Source of the DNA: Mycobacterium sp.
GTDB taxonomy: Bacteria; Actinomycetota; Actinomycetes; Mycobacteriales; Mycobacteriaceae
NCBI GenBank assembly: GCA_025965815.1
Contig: JAOPWF010000235.1
Span: 1 to 5,452, forward strand
DNA: 5,452 nucleotides
Reading direction: 5' to 3'
This document shows positions 1 through 5,452 of the stretch, piece after piece. The position numbers were made by a program, and so were the translations under genes. Position 1 is the stretch's first letter, and the number at the start of each line of letters is the position of its first letter. The notes beneath the pieces are model-generated. The model worked only from the letters and a program-made list of their open reading frames with translations. It ran no database searches and had not been told where the DNA came from.

Positions 1-164
1 CCATAGGCCAGGACCCGACGTTGGGGCAGAACCTCTGCGAGATCGGCATCCAGTACGACGACGACTTCATCGAGTGGTCGATCAGCTTCTCGGCGAAGCC
101 CTTCCCGGATCCGTGCGACGTGGCCAAAGAGTTGACCCGTCAAACGATTGTGAACGCCAAATGA
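1..164 (+). CDS. lprB: LprB-like DUF3558 lipoprotein, C-terminal fragment
   Basis: This is the last 53 codons of a gene that begins outside the window. It is read in the frame starting at base 3 and ends at TGA 162-164. The tail contains two cysteines separated by 25 residues (NLCEIG and DPCDVAKEL), with an acidic/aromatic stretch between them (DDDFIEW). This resembles the end of DUF3558 proteins, a family of actinobacterial, usually lipid-anchored, exported proteins of unknown function. The next gene, lprC, shows the same two-cysteine arrangement. The signal peptide and lipobox are not visible here, so the lipoprotein call rests on family and on synteny with M. tuberculosis lprB. The stop overlaps the lprC start as ATGA, which suggests co-transcription and coupled translation. 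The biochemical role is unknown. Confidence 0.75.
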   Translation, partial: IGQDPTLGQNLCEIGIQYDDDFIEWSISFSAKPFPDPCDVAKELTRQTIVNAK

Positions 165-715
165 CCGGGTCAGTGCACCGGCTGGCCGCCGCGATCGTCG
201 CCGTGCTCGCCGTGGTGACGATGCTGGTCGGATGTTCGCGAACCGTTGAGGGCACCGCAGCCAAGGCCGGTTCCGGCGACGTGCCGCGCAACGACAACTC
301 GCAGAAGCAGTATCCCAACCTCCTCAAAGAGTGTGAGGTTCTCACCGAGGACATCCTGGCCAAAACGGTCGGTGCCGACCCGCTCGATATTCAGAGCACC
401 TTCGTCGGCGCGGTGTGCCGCTGGCAGGCCGCCAACCCCGCCGGGCTGATCGACATCACCCGGTTCTGGTTCGAACAGGGCAGCCTGCCCAACGAGCGCA
501 AGGTCGCCGAGGGACTGAAGTATCAGATCGAGAATCGCTCCATCGCCGGTGTGCAGTCGATCGTGATGCGCACGAATGACCCCAACGGCTCGTGCGGGGT
601 GGCCAGCGATGCCGGTGGCGTGGTCGGCTGGTGGGTCAATCCGCAGGCGCCCGGTATCGACGCGTGCGGGATGGCGATCAAGCTGATGGAACTGACGCTG
701 GCCACGAACTCCTAG
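161..715 (+). CDS. lprC: LprC-like DUF3558 lipoprotein
   Basis: A complete 184-residue exported lipoprotein of unknown function. It begins with a short positive N-terminus, then a hydrophobic stretch (about residues 8-23), then the lipobox LVGC. Cys25 is the predicted lipidation site, so the mature protein should be anchored on the outer face of the cytoplasmic membrane. The mature part has four further cysteines (58, 86, 145, 169), compatible with two disulfides. The C-terminal pair (145 and 169) corresponds in position to the cysteine pair at the end of the upstream gene, so the two look like tandem DUF3558 paralogues. I chose ATG 161 because it puts the signal peptide at the N-terminus and overlaps the upstream stop as ATGA. 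An in-frame ATG at 74 would add 29 residues overlapping lprB and bury the signal. No Shine-Dalgarno is seen, so translation is probably coupled to lprB. The stop TAG (713-715) overlaps the stop of the convergent gene. Confidence 0.85.
   Translation: MTGSVHRLAAAIVAVLAVVTMLVGCSRTVEGTAAKAGSGDVPRNDNSQKQYPNLLKECEVLTEDILAKTVGADPLDIQSTFVGAVCRWQAANPAGLIDITRFWFEQGSLPNERKVAEGLKYQIENRSIAGVQSIVMRTNDPNGSCGVASDAGGVVGWWVNPQAPGIDACGMAIKLMELTLATNS
712..715. other. Shared CTAG stop codons of two convergent genes
   Basis: The palindrome CTAG supplies both stops: TAG at 713-715 on the plus strand for lprC, and TAG at 712-714 on the minus strand for the phosphatase gene. The convergent coding regions overlap by four bases. 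No non-coding space remains for a conventional bidirectional terminator, and I see no hairpin with a T tract close by. Confidence 0.9.
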
Positions 716-1230
716 CGGGGTACTCCGAAGGCGATCAGGGCGGCGCCGTCGAGAGCGAGTTGGTCCCACGGTTGGTCGGTGCGCAACATCGCGATCGACG
801 ATGTCGGGTACTTGGTGGAAATGCGTTCGACCGCAGCCGTATTCGTGCCTTCGGCACCGGCAAGCCCGAGCGCCACCTGCGACATCGCCGGTTCGTGGCC
901 GATCACCAGCAGGGTGTCGATCTCCGTGCCCAATGTGGAGTCAGCGCCATTGATCTCGTCGATCACGCACCCCGGTGTGGCGCCGTAGAGCCTTTCGACG
1001 TAGCGCACCGGCGCGTCGATCCCCGTACGTGCCAGCGTCTCGCGCGCGCGGGTCGCCGTTGAGCACAGCACCGCGTCGACCGCGGGCGCGTGGGCCCGCA
1101 GCCAGTCGCCGGCCAGCCCCGCCTCCCGCTCGCCGCGGGGCGCCAGTGGCCGGTCGTGGTCGGGCGTGCCCGGGGGGTACGCCGACTTGGCGTGCCGCAT
1201 CAACAGCAGGGTTCGGTGAGACTGGCTCAT
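712..1230 (-). CDS. SixA-type histidine phosphatase (phosphoglycerate mutase-like fold)
   Basis: A 172-residue cytosolic protein of the histidine phosphatase superfamily, close to the usual SixA length of about 160. Catalytic landmarks: LLLMRHAKS with Arg12 and the phospho-accepting His13; CSTATRARET with Arg61 and Arg63; and VIGHEP with the second catalytic His112. Glu79 in VERLYGA sits where the family places its acid residue. The compact form without an inserted cap domain fits the SixA branch, whose E. coli member removes phosphate from phosphohistidine. The substrate here cannot be read from the sequence; a small phosphoester is also possible. It matches M. tuberculosis Rv1276c by position. 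ATG 1230 is the chosen start; an in-frame GTG three codons upstream (1239-1237) is the alternative. No Shine-Dalgarno precedes it, but a TANNNT element ends eight bases before the ATG, so the mRNA may be leaderless. It is divergent from the SbcD-like gene. Confidence 0.87.
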   Translation of the reverse strand: MSQSHRTLLLMRHAKSAYPPGTPDHDRPLAPRGEREAGLAGDWLRAHAPAVDAVLCSTATRARETLARTGIDAPVRYVERLYGATPGCVIDEINGADSTLGTEIDTLLVIGHEPAMSQVALGLAGAEGTNTAAVERISTKYPTSSIAMLRTDQPWDQLALDGAALIAFGVPR

Positions 1231-1237
1231 CGCAACC

Positions 1238-1243
1238 ACGGTA
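1238..1243 (-). promoter_or_regulatory. Probable -10 element for leaderless phosphatase mRNA
   Basis: On the minus strand the hexamer TACCGT fits the mycobacterial -10 consensus TANNNT. Seven bases separate it from ATG 1230, which would place transcription initiation at the A of the start codon. That is the usual geometry of leaderless mycobacterial transcripts. No convincing -35 is present; the hexamer at the expected distance (TGTGGA, about 1266-1261) matches TTGACA poorly. The start site is inferred. Confidence 0.5.
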
Positions 1244-1269
1244 GGGCATGCCGATTCACGTCCACAGAC

Positions 1270-1292
1270 TTGTCGGCGACCGGACCTACACT
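1270..1292 (+). promoter_or_regulatory. RecA-NDp/PafBC-type DNA-damage promoter
   Basis: TTGTCGGCG at 1270-1278 is followed by exactly eight bases and then TACACT at 1287-1292. The described mycobacterial LexA-independent DNA-damage promoter is TTGTCRGTG-N8-TANNNT, recognised with the activator PafBC. The upstream box matches at eight of nine positions (C for T at position 8), the spacing is exact and the -10 fits. There is no good housekeeping -35 at 17 bases from this -10. Initiation is expected near 1299, giving a leader of about 46 bases before ATG 1345. It should drive the SbcD-like/SbcC-like operon. Confidence 0.7.
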
Positions 1293-1327
1293 CGCCTTGC
1301 CTCACCAGCCGACCACCGTGACGAGGG

Positions 1328-1337
1328 AGAAAGGAGG
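1328..1337 (+). promoter_or_regulatory. Full-length Shine-Dalgarno of the SbcD-like gene
   Basis: AGAAAGGAGG is complementary over ten bases to the 3' tail of actinobacterial 16S rRNA (CCTCCTTTCT in DNA letters). It lies seven bases before ATG 1345 and is the only strong ribosome binding site in the window. It fixes the start of the gene and excludes the longer upstream in-frame extension back to 1090. Confidence 0.9.
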
Positions 1338-1344
1338 AGCCGAT

Positions 1345-2496
1345 ATGCGATTTCTGCACACCGCCGACTGGCAGCTCGGCATGACCCGTCACTATCTGAA
1401 CGGCGAGGCCCAGCCGCGGTATTCGGCGGCCCGCCGCGACGCCGTCGCGGGCCTCGGTCGGCTCGCGGCCGATGCCGGAGCGGAGTTCGTCGTCGTCGCC
1501 GGTGATGTGTTCGAGCACAACCAGCTGGCGCCGCGGGTGGTCAGCCAGTCGCTGGAGGCGATGCGCGCCATTGGTGTCCCGGTCTACCTGCTGCCCGGAA
1601 ATCACGACCCGCTCGACGCGTCGTCGGTGTACACCAGTGCGCTGTTCAGTGCCGAATGCCCGGACAACGTCACCGTCCTGGATCGCGCCGGTGTGCATGA
1701 CGTGGGTCCCGGCCGGCAGATCGTGGCCGCGCCGTGGCGTTCGAAGGCGCCCACCACCGACCTCGTCGCCGAAGTGCTCGACGGCCTGCGGGCGGACGGC
1801 GTCACCCGCATCGTGGTGGCCCACGGTGGCGTAGACGTGCTGGACCCGGACGCCGGCAAGCCCTCAGTGATCCGGCTGGCGGCGCTGCGGGCCGCGCTGT
1901 CGCGTGGCGCTGTGCATTATGTGGCGTTGGGCGACAAGCATTCCCGTACCCAGGTCGACGCCGACGGCCGCGTATGGTACTCCGGTTCACCGGAGGTCAC
2001 CAACTACGACGACATCGAAGCCGACCCCGGCTACGTGCTGGTCGTCGAGATCGACGAGGAGTCCGCCGACCGGCCGGTTGCCGTCAACGCCGAGCGGGTC
2101 GGTCGCTGGCGGTTCATCACGCTGCGTCGCGCGGTGGACAGTGGTCGCGACGTGGCCGACCTCGACATCAACCTGGACCTGTTGCCGGACAAGGACCGTA
2201 CCGTGGTCCGGCTGGCGCTGACCGGCTCGTTGACCGTCACCGACAAGGCGGCGCTGGACGCCTGCCTGGACAAGTACGCACGGGTGTTCGCCGCGCTCGA
2301 AACGTGGAAGCGGCACACCGACATTGCGGTGATCCCCGCCGACGGCGAATTCGACGACCTGGGCGTGGGTGGCTTCGCCGCCGCCGCGGTCGAGGAGCTG
2401 CTGGTCACCGCGCGCTCCGGTGACGACGAGGCCGCCGCCGATGCACAGGCGGCCCTGGCGCTATTGTTGCGACTGACGGGTCGTGGTGCCGCATGA
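1345..2496 (+). CDS. SbcD/Mre11-like metallophosphoesterase (putative DNA exonuclease subunit)
   Basis: A 383-residue calcineurin-like phosphoesterase related to SbcD/Mre11/YhaO nucleases, corresponding to M. tuberculosis Rv1277. The N-terminal catalytic domain (about 1-230) has the metal motifs in order: HTADWQLG (Asp8), AGDVFEHN (Asp54), LPGNHDP (Asn86, His87), VVAHGG (His160) and VALGDKHS (Asp197, His199). YSGSPEVTNYDD (about 212-223) is the segment after the last motif, as in SbcD. Two positions are unusual: motif I is D-x-Q (Gln10) where Mre11/SbcD have D-x-H, and the last motif is GDKH where GHxH is typical. The remainder (about 230-383) would be a capping and partner-binding region ending in an Ala/Asp-rich helical tail. 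The start is set by a near-perfect Shine-Dalgarno. The stop overlaps the start of the SbcC-like gene as ATGA, so the two products are probably made together as a complex. A damage-type promoter lies upstream. A role in DNA end processing is inferred from family and partner; nuclease activity is not proven. Confidence 0.88.
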   Translation: MRFLHTADWQLGMTRHYLNGEAQPRYSAARRDAVAGLGRLAADAGAEFVVVAGDVFEHNQLAPRVVSQSLEAMRAIGVPVYLLPGNHDPLDASSVYTSALFSAECPDNVTVLDRAGVHDVGPGRQIVAAPWRSKAPTTDLVAEVLDGLRADGVTRIVVAHGGVDVLDPDAGKPSVIRLAALRAALSRGAVHYVALGDKHSRTQVDADGRVWYSGSPEVTNYDDIEADPGYVLVVEIDEESADRPVAVNAERVGRWRFITLRRAVDSGRDVADLDINLDLLPDKDRTVVRLALTGSLTVTDKAALDACLDKYARVFAALETWKRHTDIAVIPADGEFDDLGVGGFAAAAVEELLVTARSGDDEAAADAQAALALLLRLTGRGAA

Positions 2497-5120
2497 AACT
2501 GCACCGGCTGGCCCTGACCAATTACCGCGGTATCACCCACCGCGAGATCGATTTCCCGGATCACGGTGTGGTGGTGGTCAGCGGTGGCAACGAGATCGGC
2601 AAGTCGTCGATGATCGAGGCGCTGGACCTGCTGCTGGAAGCCAAGGACCGTTCGACGAAGAAGGAAGTCAAAGAGGTCAAGCCCACGCACGCCGACGTGG
2701 GTGCCGAGGTGACCGCCGAGATCAGCACCGGCCCTTACCGATTCATTTATCACAAGCGGTTCCACAAGAAGTGTGAGACGCAGCTGACCGTGTTGGCTCC
2801 GCGCCGTGAACAGCTCACCGGCGACGAGGCGCACGAGCGGGTCCGTGCGCTGCTGGCCGAGACCGTCGACACCGACCTGTGGCACGCGCAGCGGGTGCTG
2901 CAGGCGGCGTCCACCGCGGCCGTGGACCTGTCCGGGTGCGATGCGCTGTCCCGTGCGCTGGACGTGGCCGCCGGTGAGGCCGTGCAGTTGTCCGGCGCCG
3001 AGCCGCTGCTCATCGACCGGATCGACGCCGAGTTCGCCCACTACTTCACCCCCACTGGGCGGCCGACCGGCGACTGGGCCGCCGCGACCACCCGGCTGCG
3101 CGCCGCCGACGCGGAGGTGGCCCGCTTTGCCGCCGCGGTCGCCGAGGTCGACGAAGCGGTGCGCAGGCACTCGGGACTGACCGACGAGCTGCGCCAACTG
3201 GATGAGGCGCGGCAGTCCGCGGCCGGGCGGCTCACCGCCGCGCGCACGGCTGCCGACGCCGTCGCCGAGTTGACCGACCGGCTGCGCCAGGCGCAGCTGG
3301 TCGCGACCGCCGCCGACGCGACCCTTTCGGCGTGCACCGCGGCCCTGACGGAACGCCGCCGGCTGCGGGCCGACGTCGACGGTCGTGCGCAGGCGATCAC
3401 CGACCTGGACGCCGCGGTCCAGGAGGCCGACGAAGCCGAAGCCACCGCCCGTGAGGTGCGCGAAGCGGCGGAAGAAGCAGCCGAGCAGTTCCGGGCCGCC
3501 CTGGAATCCGCACGGGCGCAGGTCGATTCGGCCCGGGCTGCCGTCGACCGGGTGTCCGACCGCGACGAGGCGGACCGGCTGTCGTCACGGCTGCTGAAGA
3601 TCGACGCCGCCCGCCGCGAGCTCGAGCGTGTCGAGACCGCGCTCGGCGAGATCATGCTCACCGACGCCACGATGCGGGATATCGAGACCGCCGCCGCCGC
3701 GGTCGAACGGGCGACTGGACTGGTCGAGCTCGCATCGGCCCACATCGCGCTCACCGCGTCGGCCGACATCGAGCTGCGGGTCGACGGCGAGACCGTCACG
3801 CTGGCCGCGGGCGCGGACTGGTCGGCGAGCGCGTCGGCGCCGACCGTCATCGAGGTGCCGGGTGTGCTGTCCGCACGCGTGATCCCGGGCGCACCTGCGT
3901 CCGACACGCAGGCCAAACTCAATGCCGCCCAACGAGTTATGGCCGCCGCACTGGCGGCCGGCCGGCTCGACGACGTCGCCTCCGCCCGGGTTGTCGACCA
4001 GTGGCGCCGCGAACTGATCGCCAACCGCGACCGGCTGACCGCGACGTGTGAAGGGCTGTGCGGCGACGAGGAGGTCGACGCGCTGCGGTCCCGGCTGGGG
4101 GTGCTGCGGGCCCGCGAACCCGCCGAGGCCGGCCTGTGGGACGCGGCCATCGATGCCGCCGCGGCCCGCGCCGAACTCGACGCGGCCATGACCGCACACC
4201 AGCGGGCAGCGGCCGATTGTGAGACGCATCGGAAGGTCGCCGCGGCGGCCGCGACGCGGCTGGGGGAGCGGTCGACCCGCGCGACCGTTGTGCGGGAGAA
4301 GCTGGCCGCGGCGCGGTCGGAGTTCGCCGCGATCAGCGTCCGGCTCGCGCAGCAGCGCGCCGAGACGGGCGACGTCGACATCGCGATCAGAGCGGAGGCC
4401 GCAGGGGATGAGGCGCGGCGTGCCACCGGGTGCGTAGCGGAACTGGGCGGGCAACTGGCCCGGAGCGCCCCCGACATCGTGGCCGCCGAGTTGTCCGACG
4501 CAGCCCGCGCCGCCGACTCGCTGAGCAGCAGGCACGCCGAGGTCGCCGACGCGCTGCGGGAGGTCGCCACCCAGCTGAAGGTGTACGGCACCGAGGGACG
4601 CAAGGGCCAACTCGACGACGCCGAAACCGAACGCGAGCACGCCGAAAGCGAATACACCCGGGTGCATCGGCGGGCCCGGGCGGCACAGGTGCTCCGCTCG
4701 GTGATGGCCCGCCACCGGGATGCCACCCGGCTCCGCTACGTCGACCCGTTCCGCAACGAGGTTGAGCGGCTCGGCCGCCTGGTGTTCGGGGAGAACTTCG
4801 AGGTGGAGATCGACAGCGACCTGCGGATCTGCAGCCGGACCCTGTCGGGCCGCACGGTGCCCTACGAGTCGCTGTCGGGCGGCGCGAAGGAGCAGCTGGG
4901 CATCGTGGCGCGGCTGGCCGGCGCGGCACTGGTCGCCAAGGAGGACACGGTGCCGGTCATCATCGACGACGCGCTGGGCTTCACCGACGCCGACCGGCTG
5001 ACGAAGATGGGCTCGGTGTTCGACGCCGTCGGCTGCGACGGCCAGGTGATCGTGCTGACCTGCAGCCCGCGGCGCTACCAGAGCGTCGGCGGGGCGCACC
5101 ACATCGAATTGACGGCGTAA
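2493..5120 (+). CDS. SbcC/Rad50/YhaN-like coiled-coil ATPase
   Basis: An 875-residue ABC-type ATPase of the SMC/Rad50 group, shorter than typical SbcC (about 1,000-1,050), corresponding to M. tuberculosis Rv1278. The N-terminal half of the head (1-185) carries NYRG (10-13), Walker A GGNEIGKSS (31-39) and a probable Q-loop near Gln133/Gln137. Ala/Glu/Arg-rich coiled-coil arms run about 195-405 and 555-735. Between them is a predicted beta-rich segment (about 416-468) and a helical region with CEGLC (519-523). The C-terminal half of the head has the signature LSGGAKEQ (794-801), Walker B VIIDDALG (822-829) and the D-loop FTD. Oddities: no CxxC zinc hook, Asp826 where the catalytic Glu is usual, and LTCSP with no His in the switch loop; these features recall YhaN-type proteins. 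It presumably uses ATP to open and close the nuclease dimer on DNA. The start overlaps the upstream stop (ATGA) with only a weak Shine-Dalgarno, implying translational coupling. Confidence 0.88.
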   Translation: MKLHRLALTNYRGITHREIDFPDHGVVVVSGGNEIGKSSMIEALDLLLEAKDRSTKKEVKEVKPTHADVGAEVTAEISTGPYRFIYHKRFHKKCETQLTVLAPRREQLTGDEAHERVRALLAETVDTDLWHAQRVLQAASTAAVDLSGCDALSRALDVAAGEAVQLSGAEPLLIDRIDAEFAHYFTPTGRPTGDWAAATTRLRAADAEVARFAAAVAEVDEAVRRHSGLTDELRQLDEARQSAAGRLTAARTAADAVAELTDRLRQAQLVATAADATLSACTAALTERRRLRADVDGRAQAITDLDAAVQEADEAEATAREVREAAEEAAEQFRAALESARAQVDSARAAVDRVSDRDEADRLSSRLLKIDAARRELERVETALGEIMLTDATMRDIETAAAAVERATGLVELASAHIALTASADIELRVDGETVTLAAGADWSASASAPTVIEVPGVLSARVIPGAPASDTQAKLNAAQRVMAAALAAGRLDDVASARVVDQWRRELIANRDRLTATCEGLCGDEEVDALRSRLGVLRAREPAEAGLWDAAIDAAAARAELDAAMTAHQRAAADCETHRKVAAAAATRLGERSTRATVVREKLAAARSEFAAISVRLAQQRAETGDVDIAIRAEAAGDEARRATGCVAELGGQLARSAPDIVAAELSDAARAADSLSSRHAEVADALREVATQLKVYGTEGRKGQLDDAETEREHAESEYTRVHRRARAAQVLRSVMARHRDATRLRYVDPFRNEVERLGRLVFGENFEVEIDSDLRICSRTLSGRTVPYESLSGGAKEQLGIVARLAGAALVAKEDTVPVIIDDALGFTDADRLTKMGSVFDAVGCDGQVIVLTCSPRRYQSVGGAHHIELTA

Positions 5121-5123
5121 CCC

Positions 5124-5133
5124 CCGGTACCGG
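5124..5133. repeat. 10-bp perfect palindrome after the SbcC-like gene
   Basis: CCGGTACCGG begins four bases after the SbcC-like stop codon, in the 57-base gap before the oxidoreductase. It is a perfect inverted repeat with no loop and no following T tract, so it is a poor intrinsic terminator. It could be a half-site for a regulator or simply chance in GC-rich DNA. Confidence 0.3.
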
Positions 5134-5162
5134 ATTCGCGCCACAGCGACCGGCCCGCCTCG

Positions 5163-5168
5163 TAGACT
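5163..5168 (+). promoter_or_regulatory. Probable -10 element of the GMC oxidoreductase gene
   Basis: TAGACT fits the mycobacterial TANNNT -10. It ends nine bases before ATG 5178, so the transcript would start at or a few bases before that codon. The best -35 candidate, GCCACA at 5140-5145 with a 17-base spacer, matches TTGACA at only three positions. This suggests the oxidoreductase has its own promoter rather than depending on the upstream repair operon. Confidence 0.45.
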
Positions 5169-5177
5169 CCGCCGGGA

Positions 5178-5452
5178 ATGGGGGTGTGCCAAGTGGACGT
5201 GGACGCTGACTATGTGGTGGTCGGGACGGGTTCGGCCGGTGCGGTCGTGGCCAACCGGCTCAGTGCTGATCCGGCCGTGAAGGTCGTGGTGCTGGAGGCC
5301 GGACCGAAGGACAAGGACAAATTCGTCCACATTCCGGCCGCGTTCTCCAAGCTCTTCCGCAGCCCGATGGACTGGGACTACCTGACCGAGCCGCAGAAGG
5401 AGCTCAATGGCCGGCAGATCTACTGGCCGAGGGGCAAAGTGGTCGGCGGCTC
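5178..5452 (+). CDS. GMC-family FAD-dependent oxidoreductase (choline dehydrogenase-like), N-terminal fragment
   Basis: The first 91 codons of a flavoprotein that continues past the window. Numbering from ATG 5178, the Rossmann FAD-binding motif GTGSAG is at 16-21, the acidic residue at the end of the second strand (LEAGP, Glu40) binds the FAD ribose, and WPRGKVVGG (83-91) begins the GMC signature. WDYLTEPQ (66-73) is typical of the choline dehydrogenase/alcohol oxidase branch. The substrate cannot be told from this part; family members oxidise alcohols. It corresponds to M. tuberculosis Rv1279. Start choice is uncertain. ATG 5178 suits a leaderless or very short leader from the TANNNT at 5163-5168. 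GTG 5193, preceded by a G-rich stretch at 5180-5184, would give a protein starting exactly where I recall the Rv1279 start. GTG 5184 is a third option. Confidence 0.85.
   Translation, partial: MGVCQVDVDADYVVVGTGSAGAVVANRLSADPAVKVVVLEAGPKDKDKFVHIPAAFSKLFRSPMDWDYLTEPQKELNGRQIYWPRGKVVGG

Noticed and set aside
74..160. Start of lprC at ATG 74
   Set aside because: It would overlap lprB by about 90 bases and place 29 hydrophilic residues before the signal peptide.
234..243. Palindrome GTTCGCGAAC as a LexA/SOS box
   Set aside because: The mycobacterial SOS box has TCGAAC-N4-GTTCGA orientation. This palindrome has the half-sites inverted and no spacer, and it sits inside the lprC coding region across the lipobox cysteine codon.
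1245..1252. Palindrome GGCATGCC upstream of the phosphatase -10
   Set aside because: Eight-base palindromes are expected by chance in DNA of this composition, and nothing else supports an operator here.
712..1824. Extension of the phosphatase frame upstream to 1824 (370 codons)
   Set aside because: The extra part lies antisense to the SbcD-like gene and has no recognisable domain. The histidine phosphatase fold begins right after ATG 1230.
1345..5120. The SbcD/SbcC-like pair as a new phage-defence or mobile system
   Set aside because: The pair sits in a conserved mycobacterial gene order, shares the base composition of its neighbours, and has no adjacent integrase, repeat or toxin-like gene. 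A housekeeping or stress DNA-repair role is the simpler reading.
5124..5133. CCGGTACCGG as an intrinsic terminator of the repair operon
   Set aside because: It has no loop beyond the palindrome centre and no downstream T tract; any hairpin would have only a three-base stem.
3041..5330. Long minus-strand open frames (561 and 581 codons) opposite the SbcC-like gene
   Set aside because: They are compositionally simple (Ser/Ala/Arg or Gly/Arg/His rich), show no domain motifs, and arise because GC-rich codon use on the plus strand removes stops from other frames. The plus-strand protein has clear ATPase motifs at both ends.

Overview
The window is GC-rich, almost fully coding DNA with strong G/C third-position preference. 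Gene content and order match what I recall of the Mycobacterium tuberculosis Rv1274 (lprB) - Rv1275 (lprC) - Rv1276c - Rv1277 - Rv1278 - Rv1279 neighbourhood. I therefore read it as chromosomal DNA of a mycobacterium (Mycobacterium/Mycolicibacterium), probably a non-tuberculosis species. The match comes from memory of gene order and protein motifs, not from a database search. I see no mobile element, RNA gene or CRISPR array, and no gene-free stretch longer than about 115 bases.

Layout. Positions 1-164 hold the C-terminal end of an LprB-like DUF3558 lipoprotein. It is joined by an ATGA stop/start overlap to a complete second DUF3558 lipoprotein, LprC (161-715). A SixA-type histidine phosphatase (712-1230) lies on the minus strand and converges on lprC so tightly that both stop codons share one CTAG. 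A 114-base divergent intergenic region (1231-1344) carries a promoter-like element in each direction. Downstream is a two-gene operon joined by another ATGA overlap: an SbcD/Mre11-like metallophosphoesterase (1345-2496) and an SbcC/Rad50-like coiled-coil ATPase (2493-5120). A 57-base gap then leads to the start of a GMC-family FAD oxidoreductase (from about 5178) that runs off the window.

How it works together. The nuclease-like protein and the ABC-type ATPase should form one DNA-processing complex analogous to SbcCD/Mre11-Rad50. Both depart from the canonical versions. The nuclease has DxQ in place of DxH in motif I and GDKH in place of GHxH. The ATPase is short, lacks a CxxC zinc hook, and has a predicted beta-rich insertion plus a CX3C pair at the coiled-coil tip.

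The most informative regulatory signal is at 1270-1292. It matches the mycobacterial LexA-independent DNA-damage promoter (RecA-NDp/PafBC type: TTGTCRGTG, 8-base gap, TANNNT) with one mismatch and exact spacing, which would place the SbcCD-like pair in the DNA-damage regulon. The lipoproteins, the phosphatase and the oxidoreductase have no evident functional link to the repair pair beyond position.
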